A DNA stretch of 64,000 nucleotides from Burkholderia ubonensis (GCF_001718695.1 NZ_CP013421.1:806001-870000), one strand, 5' to 3'. Counted from the first letter of the stretch, positions 28,844 through 37,149 are shown. The notes: generated by a model from the letters alone, not told the origin. Translations and numbers: made by a program.

Positions 28844-30337
28844 CTAGCGCACGGGCAACGGCGGCCCCGCGACGATCGCGGCCGCGATCGCGATGTCGTC
28901 GGCCAGCGGCCGATCGTCGCGATACGCCCGCACCCGCTCGCGCACATGGCGCCACAGCGCATCGGTCGACGCCGCACGGCCGGTGTTGCCCGCCTGCAGG
29001 TCGTATGCCTGGGCGGCGGCCAGCAGTTCGACCGCGAGTATGCGCGTCGCGTTCTCGATGATGTCGAGCGCCTTCAGCGCGGCGGGTGTCGCATGGCACA
29101 GATGATCTTCCTGCAAGCCCGACGTAATGCCGCCGTCCAGGCTCGCGGGCGCGGCGAGCCGCTGGTTCTGCGCGACGAGCGCGACGGCCGTATATTGCGC
29201 GATCATGAAGCCGGAACAGGTGCCGCCCGGCATCGCGAGAAATGCCGGCAGCCCGCTCACGAGCGGATTGACGAGACGGTCGAGCCGCCGCTCGGCGATC
29301 GCCGCGACTTGCGCCATGGCGGCCGCGAGGCTGTCCATCGCGAGCGCGATGCCGGCGCCGACCGCGTGGGCCTGGGAATGGACGCGGGGGGCGTCGCGCG
29401 TGCCGGCCACGACCGGATTGTCGGTGACCGACGCGAGCTCGCGATCGACGATGTCCGCGGTCGTCGCGAAGACGTCGCGCGCCGCGCCGTGCACGTGCGG
29501 AATCGTGCGCAGGCTGAGCGGGTCCTGCGTATGCCGGCCGGCTGCCGCGGCGAGCATTTCGCTGTCGGCGAGCGCCGTTCGAAGGCGCGCGCCGACCCGC
29601 TCGATGCCGGGCGACACCCGCAGCGCGAGCGACGCCGCGTCGAACGCGGCGAGCTGCCCGCCGAGATTCTCGAAGCTCATCGCGGCCACGCAATCGGCCC
29701 AGTCGAGCAGCCGCTCCGCGCGCGCCAGCGCGAGCGCCGCGAGCCCGGTGACGCACGGCGTGCCGTTGACGAGGCTCAGTCCTTCCTTCGCGCCGAGCGC
29801 GAGCGGCGCACGGCCGATGCGTTTCAATGCCGCATCGCCGGAGACTCGCTCGCCGCGATGGCGCGCATGGCCCTTTCCGACGCAGACGAGCGCGACGTGC
29901 GCCATGTGCGTCAGATAACCGACCGAGCCGTGCGACGGCACTTCGGGCAGGCAATCGGCAGCGAGCAGCGCAGCGAGCTGCTCGACGACGTCGACCCGCA
30001 CGCCGGAGTGGCCGTGCGCGTAGTTGTTGATCGCCGCGGCGATGATCGCGCGCGTTTCGGGCGCGCCGAGCGGCGCGCCGACGCCGACCGCGTGGCTCAT
30101 CAGGATGTTGTGCGACAGCGTGCTTTGCTCGGCGGGCGACACGATCACGTTGCAGAGTGCGCCGACGCCGGTATTGACACCGTATGCGCGGATCCCGCGC
30201 GCCACGATCTCGTCGACGAGCGCGCGCGCCGCCGCGATCCGCGCGAACGCATCGTCGGCGATCACGAGCGGTGCGCCGGCCGCGACTGCCGCGATCTGCC
30301 GCCAGTCGAGCGGCGCGTGCGAACGGATGACGGTCAT
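28844..30337 (-). CDS. histidine/aromatic ammonia-lyase homologue lacking the MIO tripeptide
   Basis: A 497-residue protein of the histidine/phenylalanine ammonia-lyase superfamily (AYGVNTGVGAL with Tyr52; NGTPCVTGLAAL; SVTDNPVV; QEDHLCHATPAALKAL). The lyase hallmark is GSVGASGDLAPLAH, whose Ala-Ser-Gly cyclises to the MIO cofactor. Here residues 137-150 read GSVGYLTHMAHVAL: the three cofactor residues and the next Asp are absent. The rest of the fold looks intact. It therefore may not deaminate histidine, or may act differently. GAGG precedes the ATG. It sits between the ABC importer and hutC. Confidence 0.9.
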   Translation of the reverse strand: MTVIRSHAPLDWRQIAAVAAGAPLVIADDAFARIAAARALVDEIVARGIRAYGVNTGVGALCNVIVSPAEQSTLSHNILMSHAVGVGAPLGAPETRAIIAAAINNYAHGHSGVRVDVVEQLAALLAADCLPEVPSHGSVGYLTHMAHVALVCVGKGHARHRGERVSGDAALKRIGRAPLALGAKEGLSLVNGTPCVTGLAALALARAERLLDWADCVAAMSFENLGGQLAAFDAASLALRVSPGIERVGARLRTALADSEMLAAAAGRHTQDPLSLRTIPHVHGAARDVFATTADIVDRELASVTDNPVVAGTRDAPRVHSQAHAVGAGIALAMDSLAAAMAQVAAIAERRLDRLVNPLVSGLPAFLAMPGGTCSGFMIAQYTAVALVAQNQRLAAPASLDGGITSGLQEDHLCHATPAALKALDIIENATRILAVELLAAAQAYDLQAGNTGRAASTDALWRHVRERVRAYRDDRPLADDIAIAAAIVAGPPLPVR

Positions 30338-30344
30338 GAAGGCC

Positions 30345-31136
30345 TCAGTTCGTGGTGCGATCGTGGTGGCTCGACACGAATTGCCGGAAGCGCGCGGAAC
30401 ACTCGCCGCCGAACAGCGCGGCGGGCGGCCCGTCGGAATCGACTTCGCCTTGATGCAGAAACATCACGCGGTTCGACACATGGCGCGCGAAGCCCATTTC
30501 GTGCGTGACGACGAGCATGGTGCGGCCTTCCTCCGCGAGCGAGCGCATCACGCGCAGCACCTCGCCGACGAGCTCCGGATCGAGGGCCGACGTCGGCTCG
30601 TCGAACAGCATCACTTTCGGATGCATCGCGAGCGCGCGCGCAATCGCGACGCGCTGCTGCTGGCCGCCCGACAGGTGCGCCGGATAGTGATTGCGCTTGT
30701 CGGCGAGCCCGACGCGCGCGAGCAGCGCCTCCGCCTCGTCGGCGGCTTCCGCGCGGCTGCGCTTCTGCACGCGCAGCGGCCCTTCGATCAGGTTGTCGAG
30801 CACGGTCATGTGCGACCACAGATTGAAGTTCTGAAACACCATGCCGAGTTGCGAACGGATCCGGTCGACCTGCCGGCGGTCGCCCGGATGCAGCTTGCCG
30901 TCGCGCGCACGCTTCATCTTCAGTTCCTCGCCGGCGAGCGCGACGGAGCCCTCGTCGGGCGTTTCGAGCAGGTTCAGGCAGCGCAGGAACGTGCTCTTGC
31001 CGGAGCCGCTGGCGCCGAGGATCGAAATCACGTCGCCTTCGTGCGCATCGAGCGAAATGCCTTTCAGCACGTAGTGATCGCCGAACGACTTGTGGATGTT
31101 CCTGACCGACAGGGCGACGGGAGAGGCGGGGTTCAT
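30345..31136 (-). CDS. polar amino-acid ABC transporter ATPase (HisP type)
   Basis: A 263-residue ATPase. Walker A is GASGSGKST, the Q-loop VFQNFNLWSHMTV, the signature LSGGQQQR, Walker B VMLFDEPTSALDPE and the switch His lies in VVTHEMGFA. These match the HisP/GlnQ polar amino-acid family; the insert KMKRARDGKLHPGDRRQVDRI is typical of HisP. It is the fourth gene of the hut-like operon. Histidine or a histidine derivative is the likely substrate from the context of hutC and the lyase homologue. Confidence 0.92.
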   Translation of the reverse strand: MNPASPVALSVRNIHKSFGDHYVLKGISLDAHEGDVISILGASGSGKSTFLRCLNLLETPDEGSVALAGEELKMKRARDGKLHPGDRRQVDRIRSQLGMVFQNFNLWSHMTVLDNLIEGPLRVQKRSRAEAADEAEALLARVGLADKRNHYPAHLSGGQQQRVAIARALAMHPKVMLFDEPTSALDPELVGEVLRVMRSLAEEGRTMLVVTHEMGFARHVSNRVMFLHQGEVDSDGPPAALFGGECSARFRQFVSSHHDRTTN

Positions 31137-31163
31137 CGAAATCTCCTGGAAGAAGGAATGCGA

Positions 31164-31910
31164 TCAGGACGCAATGCGGTGGGTTTCGTGCGCATTCGCC
31201 GCCCGCGCGGCGATCGGCCTGGGCGCACGCAGGTGGCCGGACAAGCGCCATTCGAGCGCGCCGAGCACGCGCACGACGATGAAGTTCAGACCCAGATAGA
31301 TGACGGCCGCGCACACGAACACCTCGGTCGTCCGATAGGTCTGCTGGATGATCTGCTGCGCGACGCCCGTCACTTCCCAGACCGTCACGAGGCTCGCGAG
31401 CGCGGTCGACTTGACGAGCAGCACGGCCTCGGTCGAGTACGCGGGCAGGCATTGGCGCAATGCGATCGGACCGATCACGCGCCGCAGCAATGCGAAGCCG
31501 GACAGGCCGATCGAATAGCCGGCTTCGATCTGCCCGACCGGAACGGCCATCAGTCCGCCGCGCACGATCTCGGCCGTATAGCCGGCGGTGCACAGCGCGA
31601 GCGACAGGACCGCGCACACGTACGGTTCGCGCAGCAGCGGCCACATGAAGCTCTCGCGAATCACGCCGAACTGGCCGAGCCCGTAATACACGAGGAACAG
31701 CTGGATCAGCAGCGGGGAGCCGCGAAACACCAGGATGTAGCCGCGCGCGAAGCGATTCGGCAGCCAGTGGGGCGACACGCGCATCGCGACGATGACGAGC
31801 GACAGCATGCCGCCCAGCACGAGCGACGCGAAAAACAGGCCGAGCGTGGTCGGCACCGCGGCGAGCAGCTGGCGCAGCGTGTCGACGAGGAATTCGAAAT
31901 CCATGTTCAT
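31164..31910 (-). CDS. polar amino-acid ABC transporter permease (HisM type)
   Basis: A 248-residue permease. The motif VFRGSPLLIQLFLVYYGLGQF and the EAA loop VGQIEAGYSIGLSGFALLRRVIGPIALRQCLPAY are characteristic of HisM-type subunits, with about five membrane spans. It lies between the HisQ-type permease (10 bases) and the ATPase, so it forms the second half of the membrane channel. Confidence 0.92.
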   Translation of the reverse strand: MNMDFEFLVDTLRQLLAAVPTTLGLFFASLVLGGMLSLVIVAMRVSPHWLPNRFARGYILVFRGSPLLIQLFLVYYGLGQFGVIRESFMWPLLREPYVCAVLSLALCTAGYTAEIVRGGLMAVPVGQIEAGYSIGLSGFALLRRVIGPIALRQCLPAYSTEAVLLVKSTALASLVTVWEVTGVAQQIIQQTYRTTEVFVCAAVIYLGLNFIVVRVLGALEWRLSGHLRAPRPIAARAANAHETHRIAS

Positions 31911-31920
31911 GCTCCGTGCG

Positions 31921-32643
31921 TCAGTTGCGTGCGAAATTGCGCCGGAACGAGCGTCCGACGTAGGCTTCCGCGCGATTGAACACCTGGTTCGAAATGCCCG
32001 TCATCAGCAGATACAGCGCACCGCCCGCGACGAAGAACACGAAGTACTGGTGCGTCGAATTGGCCGCGATCTGGCTCGTGCGCAGCAATTCGGCGAGCCC
32101 GGTGACGGAGATCAGCGCCGAGTCCTTGAGGCTCAGTTGCCACACGTTGCCGATGCCCGGCAGCGCGAACCGCAGCACCTGCGGAATCAGGATGCGGCGC
32201 AGGACGGTGCGGGTCGGCATGCCGATCGACCGGGCGGCCTCGAGTTCGCCCTTCGACACGGCAAGCACGGCCGCGCGATAGACCTCGGCCTGATAGGCGC
32301 CGGAGATCAGGCCGACCGCGAGCGCGCCGATCACGAACGGCGGCACGCCGACGAAGCCCTCGGCGCCGAACCATTGGCCGACCGTCGTGACGAGCGTCGA
32401 GCCGCCGAAATAAAGCAGATAGATGACGAGCAGTTCCGGCACGCCGCGAAAGACGGTCGTATACAGGTCGCCGAGCAGGCGCGCGCCGCGGTGCCGCGAC
32501 AGCTTGGCCGCGGCGACGAGCGCGCCGAGCACGGCGCCGACCGCGAGCGCGGCGAGCGTCAACGCGACCGTCATCAAGGCGGCGAGCAGCAGCACGCCGC
32601 CCCAGCCTTCGGTTCCGAATCCCAGCATTTCAATGAGCGCCAT
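31921..32643 (-). CDS. polar amino-acid ABC transporter permease (HisQ type)
   Basis: A 240-residue permease with VFRGVPELLVIYLLYFGGS and the EAA loop KGELEAARSIGMPTRTVLRRILIPQVLRFALPGI, which identify the HisQ-type subunit. Five membrane segments are visible. It is followed by the HisM-type permease and lies 87 bases downstream of the binding-protein gene. It is intact, although the binding-protein gene next to it has a frameshift. Confidence 0.92.
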   Translation of the reverse strand: MALIEMLGFGTEGWGGVLLLAALMTVALTLAALAVGAVLGALVAAAKLSRHRGARLLGDLYTTVFRGVPELLVIYLLYFGGSTLVTTVGQWFGAEGFVGVPPFVIGALAVGLISGAYQAEVYRAAVLAVSKGELEAARSIGMPTRTVLRRILIPQVLRFALPGIGNVWQLSLKDSALISVTGLAELLRTSQIAANSTHQYFVFFVAGGALYLLMTGISNQVFNRAEAYVGRSFRRNFARN

Positions 32644-32730
32644 GCGTGTCTCCCGGCAGGCGATGAATCGAGCGTCGATGAGCGCGCCGGCGCCGCAAAA
32701 TCCGCGCGGCGCCGGCGAAGATGCGGCTGC

Positions 32731-33592
32731 TTACGGCGTGACGTCGGTCTTGAACCATTTGTCGGCGAGCTTTTTCACGGTGCCGTCCGCGAGCGCCGCG
32801 CCGATCGCGCCGTCGAACTTCGCCTTCAGGTCGGCGTCCTGCTTGCGGAAAGCGAGGCCTTCGCCGGGCCCCCAGATCGGGCCGCCGAGCTTCGGGCCGG
32901 CGAGCACGATCGACGCGGTTTCCTTCTTCCCCACGTTCGCCGCGTAGTACGTGACGTCGTCGAACGACGCGTCGATGCGGCCCGCGACCAGATCGAGGTC
33001 ACGCTCGGGCGACGTCTTGTAGACGCGGATCGTCGCGACGTCCTTGAAGCTGTCGTTGATGAACTTCGTATAGACGGTGCCCGACTGGATGCCGATCGTC
33101 TTGCCCTTCAACTGCTTGCGCAGCGTGTCGACGGTCGGCTTGTCGGTCTTCGGATCGCCGGTCAGCTTGACGGCCGGCGCGGCGGCGTCGGGCCTTCGGG
33201 ATGATCTTGGTGTCGGTGACCGCGAACGTCGCGGGCGTCGCCGCGTACGGCCGCGAGAACGCGAGGATCTTCTCGCGCTCGGGCGTGATCGAGATCGCAT
33301 CCATCAGGACGTCGAACTTGCCGGCCTGGAGCCCGGGAATCATCCCGTCCCAGTCCTGGGCGACCATGTTGCATTGCAGCTTGATCCGCTCGCAGACGTT
33401 CGCGAGCAATTCCGGTTCGAAGCCGCCCAGCTTGCCGCCGGGCAACGTCAGATTCCAGGGCGCGTAGCCGCCTTCGAGCGCGACTGTCACCGTCTTCCAT
33501 TCCTTCGCCTGGGCCGGTGCGGCGAGTGTCGCCGCCGCAGCCGCGATGATGCCGATCGTCCTGACTGCCCAGTTGATGCGCTTGCCGTTCAC
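32731..33592 (-). pseudogene. polar amino-acid binding protein, interrupted by a single-base frameshift
   Basis: A periplasmic lysine/arginine/histidine-type binding protein of about 287 residues read in two frames. The first runs from a GTG start at 33592 (AGGAG upstream): signal peptide, then KEWKTVTVALEGGYAPWNLTLP to VTDTKIIPKA. The second continues AAAPAVKLTGDPKTDKPTVDT to KKLADKWFKTDVTP. The junction is the C-run at 33190-33192: one C fewer restores a single frame through KADAAAP. Either a real recent mutation or a sequencing error. If real, the importer at 30345-32643 lacks its own receptor. Confidence 0.85.
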
Positions 33593-33651
33593 GGGGTTTC
33601 TCCTTGCCTTGAGGTTCGCAATCCCCTCGGTGCAGCAAGCGCCTCAGGAAT

Positions 33652-33664
33652 TTGTCTATACAAG
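33652..33664. promoter_or_regulatory. HutC-subfamily operator upstream of the hut-like operon
   Basis: TTGTCTATACAAG contains GTCTATAC, matching the HutC-subfamily consensus GTMTAKAC, with TTGT/ACAA symmetry. It lies 60 bases upstream of the binding-protein start. A weaker site, GACTAGAC, is at 33814-33821. Confidence 0.6.
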
Positions 33665-33886
33665 CATGCAAGAAGAAAAATGGAGAGACAAGCGGCGATC
33701 AAAAAAAAACTGGGAAACGCGGGAAATCCCCTAAATTCAGGCGCGTAGCGTACTTCATCGTGGTGAATCGGGGCACGGAATTGGTGCGGTTTTCACGGTC
33801 GAATTGGCAGGATGACTAGACAAATTTTGAATTTGATCGCGGGGAGCCGATGGGGTGGCGTCCGATGTCGGGGCGACATCGAAAGA

Positions 33887-34100
33887 TCACGGTTCATTTA
33901 ACTCCTCGAGATCGCGCTCGAGATAGCGATCGTCGAGGCCAAGAAAATCGAGGATGTACGGATCTTTCAGCACGAGGTCAGGCGTCATCTGCTGCGCGTC
34001 GCGGAGGTGCGCCACTTCGCGCCGAATCACTTCGTCGGGTTGCCGCGACAGCGCACTGCGCTCGAACAGCATCGACTGCATCCGCTCCTGCAACTGCCGC
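33887..34100 (-). pseudogene. YhcG/DUF1016-type nuclease-associated gene fragment
   Basis: The minus strand encodes QLQERMQSMLFERSALSRQP and LVLKDPYILDFLGLDDRYLE, the linker between the winged-helix part and the PDDEXK nuclease of the YhcG (DUF1016) family. Both ends are missing: the 5' side runs into an IS3-family remnant at about 34098, and the 3' side stops after about 70 residues before the nuclease core. It is therefore a dead fragment. Full-length relatives occur beside restriction systems or IS-rich regions. Confidence 0.75.
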
Positions 34101-34274
34101 GACGATCGTCGCGGAGGCGCTAGCAAAAAAAGACTGAGGCCATCTACCCGCCGCGAGATGGCCAGAGAAGCAGTAGCGAGCCGGGGTGTGTCGATCCGGC
34201 TTGCATGCGAGGCATTTGGCATAAGCCAAACGTGCTACCGCTATGAGCGGCAGCGCAATGCGGAGAACGAACAG
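34098..34274 (+). mobile_element. IS3-family remnant (orfA end and orfB start)
   Basis: A 180-base remnant of the same IS type as the element at 50825-52019. It carries the end of orfA (TIVAEALAKKD then stop), the A7 slippery run used for programmed frameshifting, and the start of orfB (KKRLRPSTRREMAREAVASR and SIRLACEAFGISQTCYRYE). Nothing else of the element remains. Its left end interrupts the YhcG-type fragment. Confidence 0.8.
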
Positions 34275-34275
34275 A

Positions 34276-34467
34276 TTACCGACCGACCCAACCTTGACGC
34301 TTCAATTTCTCGTACAAAGCTGCGGCGAGTGCGTATGCTTCGTCCGCAACTTCGTCTTTTTTAATCGTTCGGCCATTGGCCGCATATCCCGAAACCAATG
34401 CAGCCATGGCCTGCTTGGATGCTTCGACCAAGAATTCACCTTGTTGCTTGAGGGTATCAACAGCCAT
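34276..34467 (-). CDS. small hypothetical protein
   Basis: A 63-residue protein rich in Ala, Glu and Lys, with a likely helical C-terminal half (KDEVADEAYALAAALYEKLKRQGW). GAGAG precedes the ATG by about ten bases. I do not recognise the family. It abuts the IS3 remnant and is the first of several small minus-strand genes of lower GC than the metabolic region to the left. Confidence 0.6.
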   Translation of the reverse strand: MAVDTLKQQGEFLVEASKQAMAALVSGYAANGRTIKKDEVADEAYALAAALYEKLKRQGWVGR

Positions 34468-34551
34468 TTTCTTATCTCTCTTTCGGCGTCCAGCCGGTCG
34501 GGGCGCTTTGGCGCCTATTGTGTTTCGAAACCGCGTCGTTACCGTTTTCCG

Positions 34552-34737
34552 TTACAGGTCGTACTTGCCGCGCAGTTCTACAATCCGCTCCAACCGCGCA
34601 TGGTGTGTCGAACGGGCGTCAATTGAAACTTCCGCGAGATTCACCTTCCCGCACGCGACCGACGTCTCCCATTCGGTCGTTCGCCGAACAAGATCGACCA
34701 GCTCGCGCAGTTCGCACTTCATCATGTCGAACACCAT
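34552..34737 (-). CDS. small hypothetical protein
   Basis: A 61-residue acidic helical protein starting MVFDMMKCELRELVDLVRRT, with GAGG just upstream. An earlier in-frame ATG at 34815 would add 26 unconserved-looking residues that overlap the next gene. Function unknown. Confidence 0.55.
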   Translation of the reverse strand: MVFDMMKCELRELVDLVRRTTEWETSVACGKVNLAEVSIDARSTHHARLERIVELRGKYDL

Positions 34738-34778
34738 CGCGTCCTCCGTTTCCCATTTCGTAGACAGACCGGCCCCGA

Positions 34779-35160
34779 TCACGGGCCGGCGATCTTTCGC
34801 GGGCGTACGGCCCATGCCGCGAGCGTAAGTCCGGTGATACCTAGAAGGACGGTCAGCAGAAGACCGTTAGGCCAGCCAAGCGGGCGCATCACAGCGGGAC
34901 TCCAGGCATGTACCGTGAAAAAGGCGGTGACCTGCAGACTTGCCAGGGTGACAGTCACGGCCAGCAATGCCGCAGAGATTTCACGGGCGGAACGCCGCAG
35001 GTCCCAACGGGCAAGCGCACTCAACACTAGTGCCGGTAACAGAAAGACGGCAGAGCTGCCCCACGTGGCCCAGGCGTCCACTTTTTTCCACAAGGTTGCA
35101 TAGCCGATGCTGTGGGCCGTAAAGGTTGCGAAAATTAGCAAGGTCGAGCTAACCGCCCCC
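34779..35160 (-). CDS. membrane protein segment, possibly the 3' half of the upstream gene
   Basis: A frame encoding about 125 residues with four hydrophobic segments (TLLIFATFTAHSIGYATLW, VFLLPALVLSALARW, ISAALLAVTVTLASLQVTAFF, LLLTVLLGITGLTLAAWAV). No good start codon lies near its beginning; the frame opens upstream but overlaps the membrane gene at 35135 in another frame. The two frames meet in a run of eight C at 35156-35163, where a one-base shift would fuse them. It may therefore be the second half of one eight-span protein. Family unknown. Confidence 0.5.
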
Positions 35161-35596
35161 CCCGCAACGTGAAGGCCCGCTCGGGCTGGGTCGAGCGTGA
35201 AAAATAGACCGTCGCGCTTGGTGCGAAGAAGAGCAGCACGTAGACTGCAAGATTCAAAGCCACCACGAACACATACGCTGGTACTGCCAACACGTCCCGC
35301 AGCGGAGCTGAGATTGCGCACGTAACTGCAAACACTGTGAGCGCAAACCATCTCACCCAGCGCCATCCACGAAACAGTCCAACGGCAATAACCGCGGTCA
35401 GCGGGATCTGAATGCAGTTCCACGCCCATTGAGTTGCGACGGTAGACGCGCTGCCCGGATAGAGCGGGAACTTGCCGATGTAAGCCTCCGCGTCGTACGC
35501 GCGAAACATAGTCATCACGGAGGTCAGGAACAGGTATGCCACGCCTGTAACGATCGCCGGCCGTCTTACGGACCTTGCTACATTAATCGATGTCAT
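35135..35596 (-). CDS. four-span membrane protein, possibly frameshifted
   Basis: A 153-residue protein with about four membrane segments (IVTGVAYLFLTSVMTMF, CIQIPLTAVIAVGLF, WFALTVFAVTCAISA, YVFVVALNLAVYVLLFFA) and a soluble end. Its last codons run through the eight-base homopolymer, after which the other frame continues as a further four-span protein. The ATG at 35596 starts MTSINVARSVRRPAIVTG. Family not recognised. Confidence 0.6.
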   Translation of the reverse strand: MTSINVARSVRRPAIVTGVAYLFLTSVMTMFRAYDAEAYIGKFPLYPGSASTVATQWAWNCIQIPLTAVIAVGLFRGWRWVRWFALTVFAVTCAISAPLRDVLAVPAYVFVVALNLAVYVLLFFAPSATVYFSRSTQPERAFTLRGGRLARPC

Positions 35597-35642
35597 TTCA
35601 TTGTTGCCGAGCCCCTGCGGACGCCAGCGTTTTCCTATCTCG

Positions 35643-35888
35643 TTACGCGGGGTAATCAGGCGGAACGACAATGCCCGCGTCCGTCGCACACCGAACAAAC
35701 AAAGAAGGATCCAAGTCCGTTCCTCGTGCGATCGCGTCGGGCACTTCGTGAAAAGCATCCGCAATTGCATAAATGCGTTCTACTTGCTCGTCGGCGACAT
35801 TTGATCTCATCATCGCAGCTGCCAGCAAGCGAATCTGGATCAGCGCTCGATGGGTCGCTATCAACTCGGCCTGCTGCTTTTTATTCAC
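35643..35888 (-). CDS. small hypothetical protein
   Basis: An 81-residue protein from a GTG start (NKKQQAELIATHRALIQIRL, ending GIVVPPDYPA). The frame is also open back to 35975. It is Ala-rich and mostly helical. It overlaps the membrane gene's upstream region and follows another small unknown gene. Start and function are uncertain. Confidence 0.5.
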   Translation of the reverse strand: MNKKQQAELIATHRALIQIRLLAAAMMRSNVADEQVERIYAIADAFHEVPDAIARGTDLDPSLFVRCATDAGIVVPPDYPA

Positions 35889-35975
35889 CTGTTTTCCCGT
35901 ATTGCCCGCGCATCGAGCGCGAGCGTTTTCGTCACGATGTTTTCCGATTTTCCTTGGTGTCGGCCGGGCCGACAC

Positions 35976-36404
35976 TTACCCTTGCTGTCTAGTCGGCTCT
36001 ATCCAATGCCGCGCACGAGCTAATTCACCAACGTTTGATCGCACGTAGGTTCGAAGGCTCCCGACTGGATCGGCATCGTCCCACGCCGAAAGCTCTTGTC
36101 GAAATGGCAATCTGTCATCGCTATCGACGCTCGGCCTCCAAAGCTTAGGCTGCGCTCCCGAGTGAGCCTCTGTTACTTCGATTTTCGCCACAGCGTATCC
36201 CGGCCCAAGATGCACAACGATGGACTTCAATCGTCCCGACACCGCCAAGATTTGAGCCAGGACTAGATCGAGTTGGTAACCGGCCAACTCGGAAATCGGC
36301 ACGAGCTTCGAATTTTCGATCGGCGACCCGCCTGCAATGGCTTCCCAATGTAGCGGATGTGATACCGCTACGTGGTAATCCATATTGCTACTCTTGTCGG
36401 TCAT
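35976..36404 (-). CDS. hypothetical protein
   Basis: A 142-residue protein beginning MTDKSSNMDYHVAVSHPLHW and containing VPISELAGYQLDLVLAQILAV and YAVAKIEVTEAHSG. No family recognised with confidence. It lies 11 bases after mazF on the same strand, possibly read from the toxin-antitoxin promoter. Confidence 0.55.
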   Translation of the reverse strand: MTDKSSNMDYHVAVSHPLHWEAIAGGSPIENSKLVPISELAGYQLDLVLAQILAVSGRLKSIVVHLGPGYAVAKIEVTEAHSGAQPKLWRPSVDSDDRLPFRQELSAWDDADPVGSLRTYVRSNVGELARARHWIEPTRQQG

Positions 36405-36415
36405 ATATGCCTCTT

Positions 36416-36736
36416 TTATTCCGCAAAGACTTCCTGCAAGGTCCGCAGGGTATCCAACAACGTTTTATCGGCAACTGCACCCTCTTTCTTAACCAAGCGC
36501 ACCTTGTCCACTGCGCGAATCTGATCCAGAAGGATCAAACCATGTTTGCGCTTGAACGTAACCGGAATCCGAAACGGCACTGGACGCCCCTTGGAAGTCA
36601 TCGGCGCGACGATGACAGTGCGCAAGTGGTCGTGCATTTCGGGAGGTGAAACGACCACACAGGGGCGCGTCTTTTGAATCTCGCTACCAAGCGTCGGATC
36701 GAGTGCGACCAACCAGACTTCCCCGCGCATCACCAT
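36416..36736 (-). CDS. mazF: MazF/PemK-family endoribonuclease toxin
   Basis: A 106-residue type II toxin with the MazF/PemK pattern: RGEVWLVALDPTLGSEIQKTRPCVVVSP at the N-terminus, VIVAPMTSKGRPVPFRIP in the middle and LILLDQIRAVDKVRLVKKEG before the C-terminal helix. The family cleaves mRNA at short sequences. Its start overlaps the end of the antitoxin gene by seven bases, the usual coupled arrangement. An internal ATG two codons later is an alternative start. Confidence 0.92.
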   Translation of the reverse strand: MVMRGEVWLVALDPTLGSEIQKTRPCVVVSPPEMHDHLRTVIVAPMTSKGRPVPFRIPVTFKRKHGLILLDQIRAVDKVRLVKKEGAVADKTLLDTLRTLQEVFAE

Positions 36737-36978
36737 GCAAGCTCCGCGTCATCGGCGTTCGAAAACTCGCCCATAACCAGCGCATCGTCGCCGCTCTCGG
36801 CCAGAGCCTTGCTTGCTTCCGCCCACCCCTCACGGGCTTTGTGCTTCGGGCGGCGCAGAACAATCGCGTCGTTCTCGACCTCCATTTCCACTTCGCTCTC
36901 CAGCCCGAGTTGCGCAAGGACGGGCTTCGGAATCAGCACGCCCTGCGAGTTACCCATTCTGCGAATCGTCGTCTTCAT
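36730..36978 (-). CDS. mazE: MazE/AbrB-type antitoxin
   Basis: An 82-residue antitoxin. The N-terminal swapped-hairpin AbrB DNA-binding domain (MKTTIRRMGNSQGVLIPKPV, then LGLESEVEMEVENDAIVLRRP) is followed by an acidic, flexible tail (SGDDALVMGEFSNADDAELAW) expected to wrap around the toxin. GGGG precedes the ATG. It probably represses its own operon at the inverted repeats just upstream. Confidence 0.92.
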   Translation of the reverse strand: MKTTIRRMGNSQGVLIPKPVLAQLGLESEVEMEVENDAIVLRRPKHKAREGWAEASKALAESGDDALVMGEFSNADDAELAW

Positions 36979-36992
36979 GACATACCCCTAAA

Positions 36993-37044
36993 GTAATAAC
37001 AATGTTACACCGTGCGTTCGCAGCAGTCAACACAATGTTATTAC
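36993..37044. promoter_or_regulatory. inverted operator pair upstream of mazEF
   Basis: GTAATAACA at 36993-37001 and TGTTATTAC at 37036-37044 are exact inverted copies. The similarity extends to GTAATAACA(A/T)TGT in both arms. The first arm overlaps the palindrome TAACAATGTTA. The spacing and position directly upstream of mazE suit autoregulation by the MazE-MazF complex. Confidence 0.6.
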
Positions 37045-37149
37045 AGTGGGCGTACGTTGCCCCGTCCGCCACACAGCGCCGCGATGGCGTGTGGAGCGGC
37101 CCCACGTATCAGAGGACACGAGGACTCTCTTAAAATAAGGGATAGTCTT

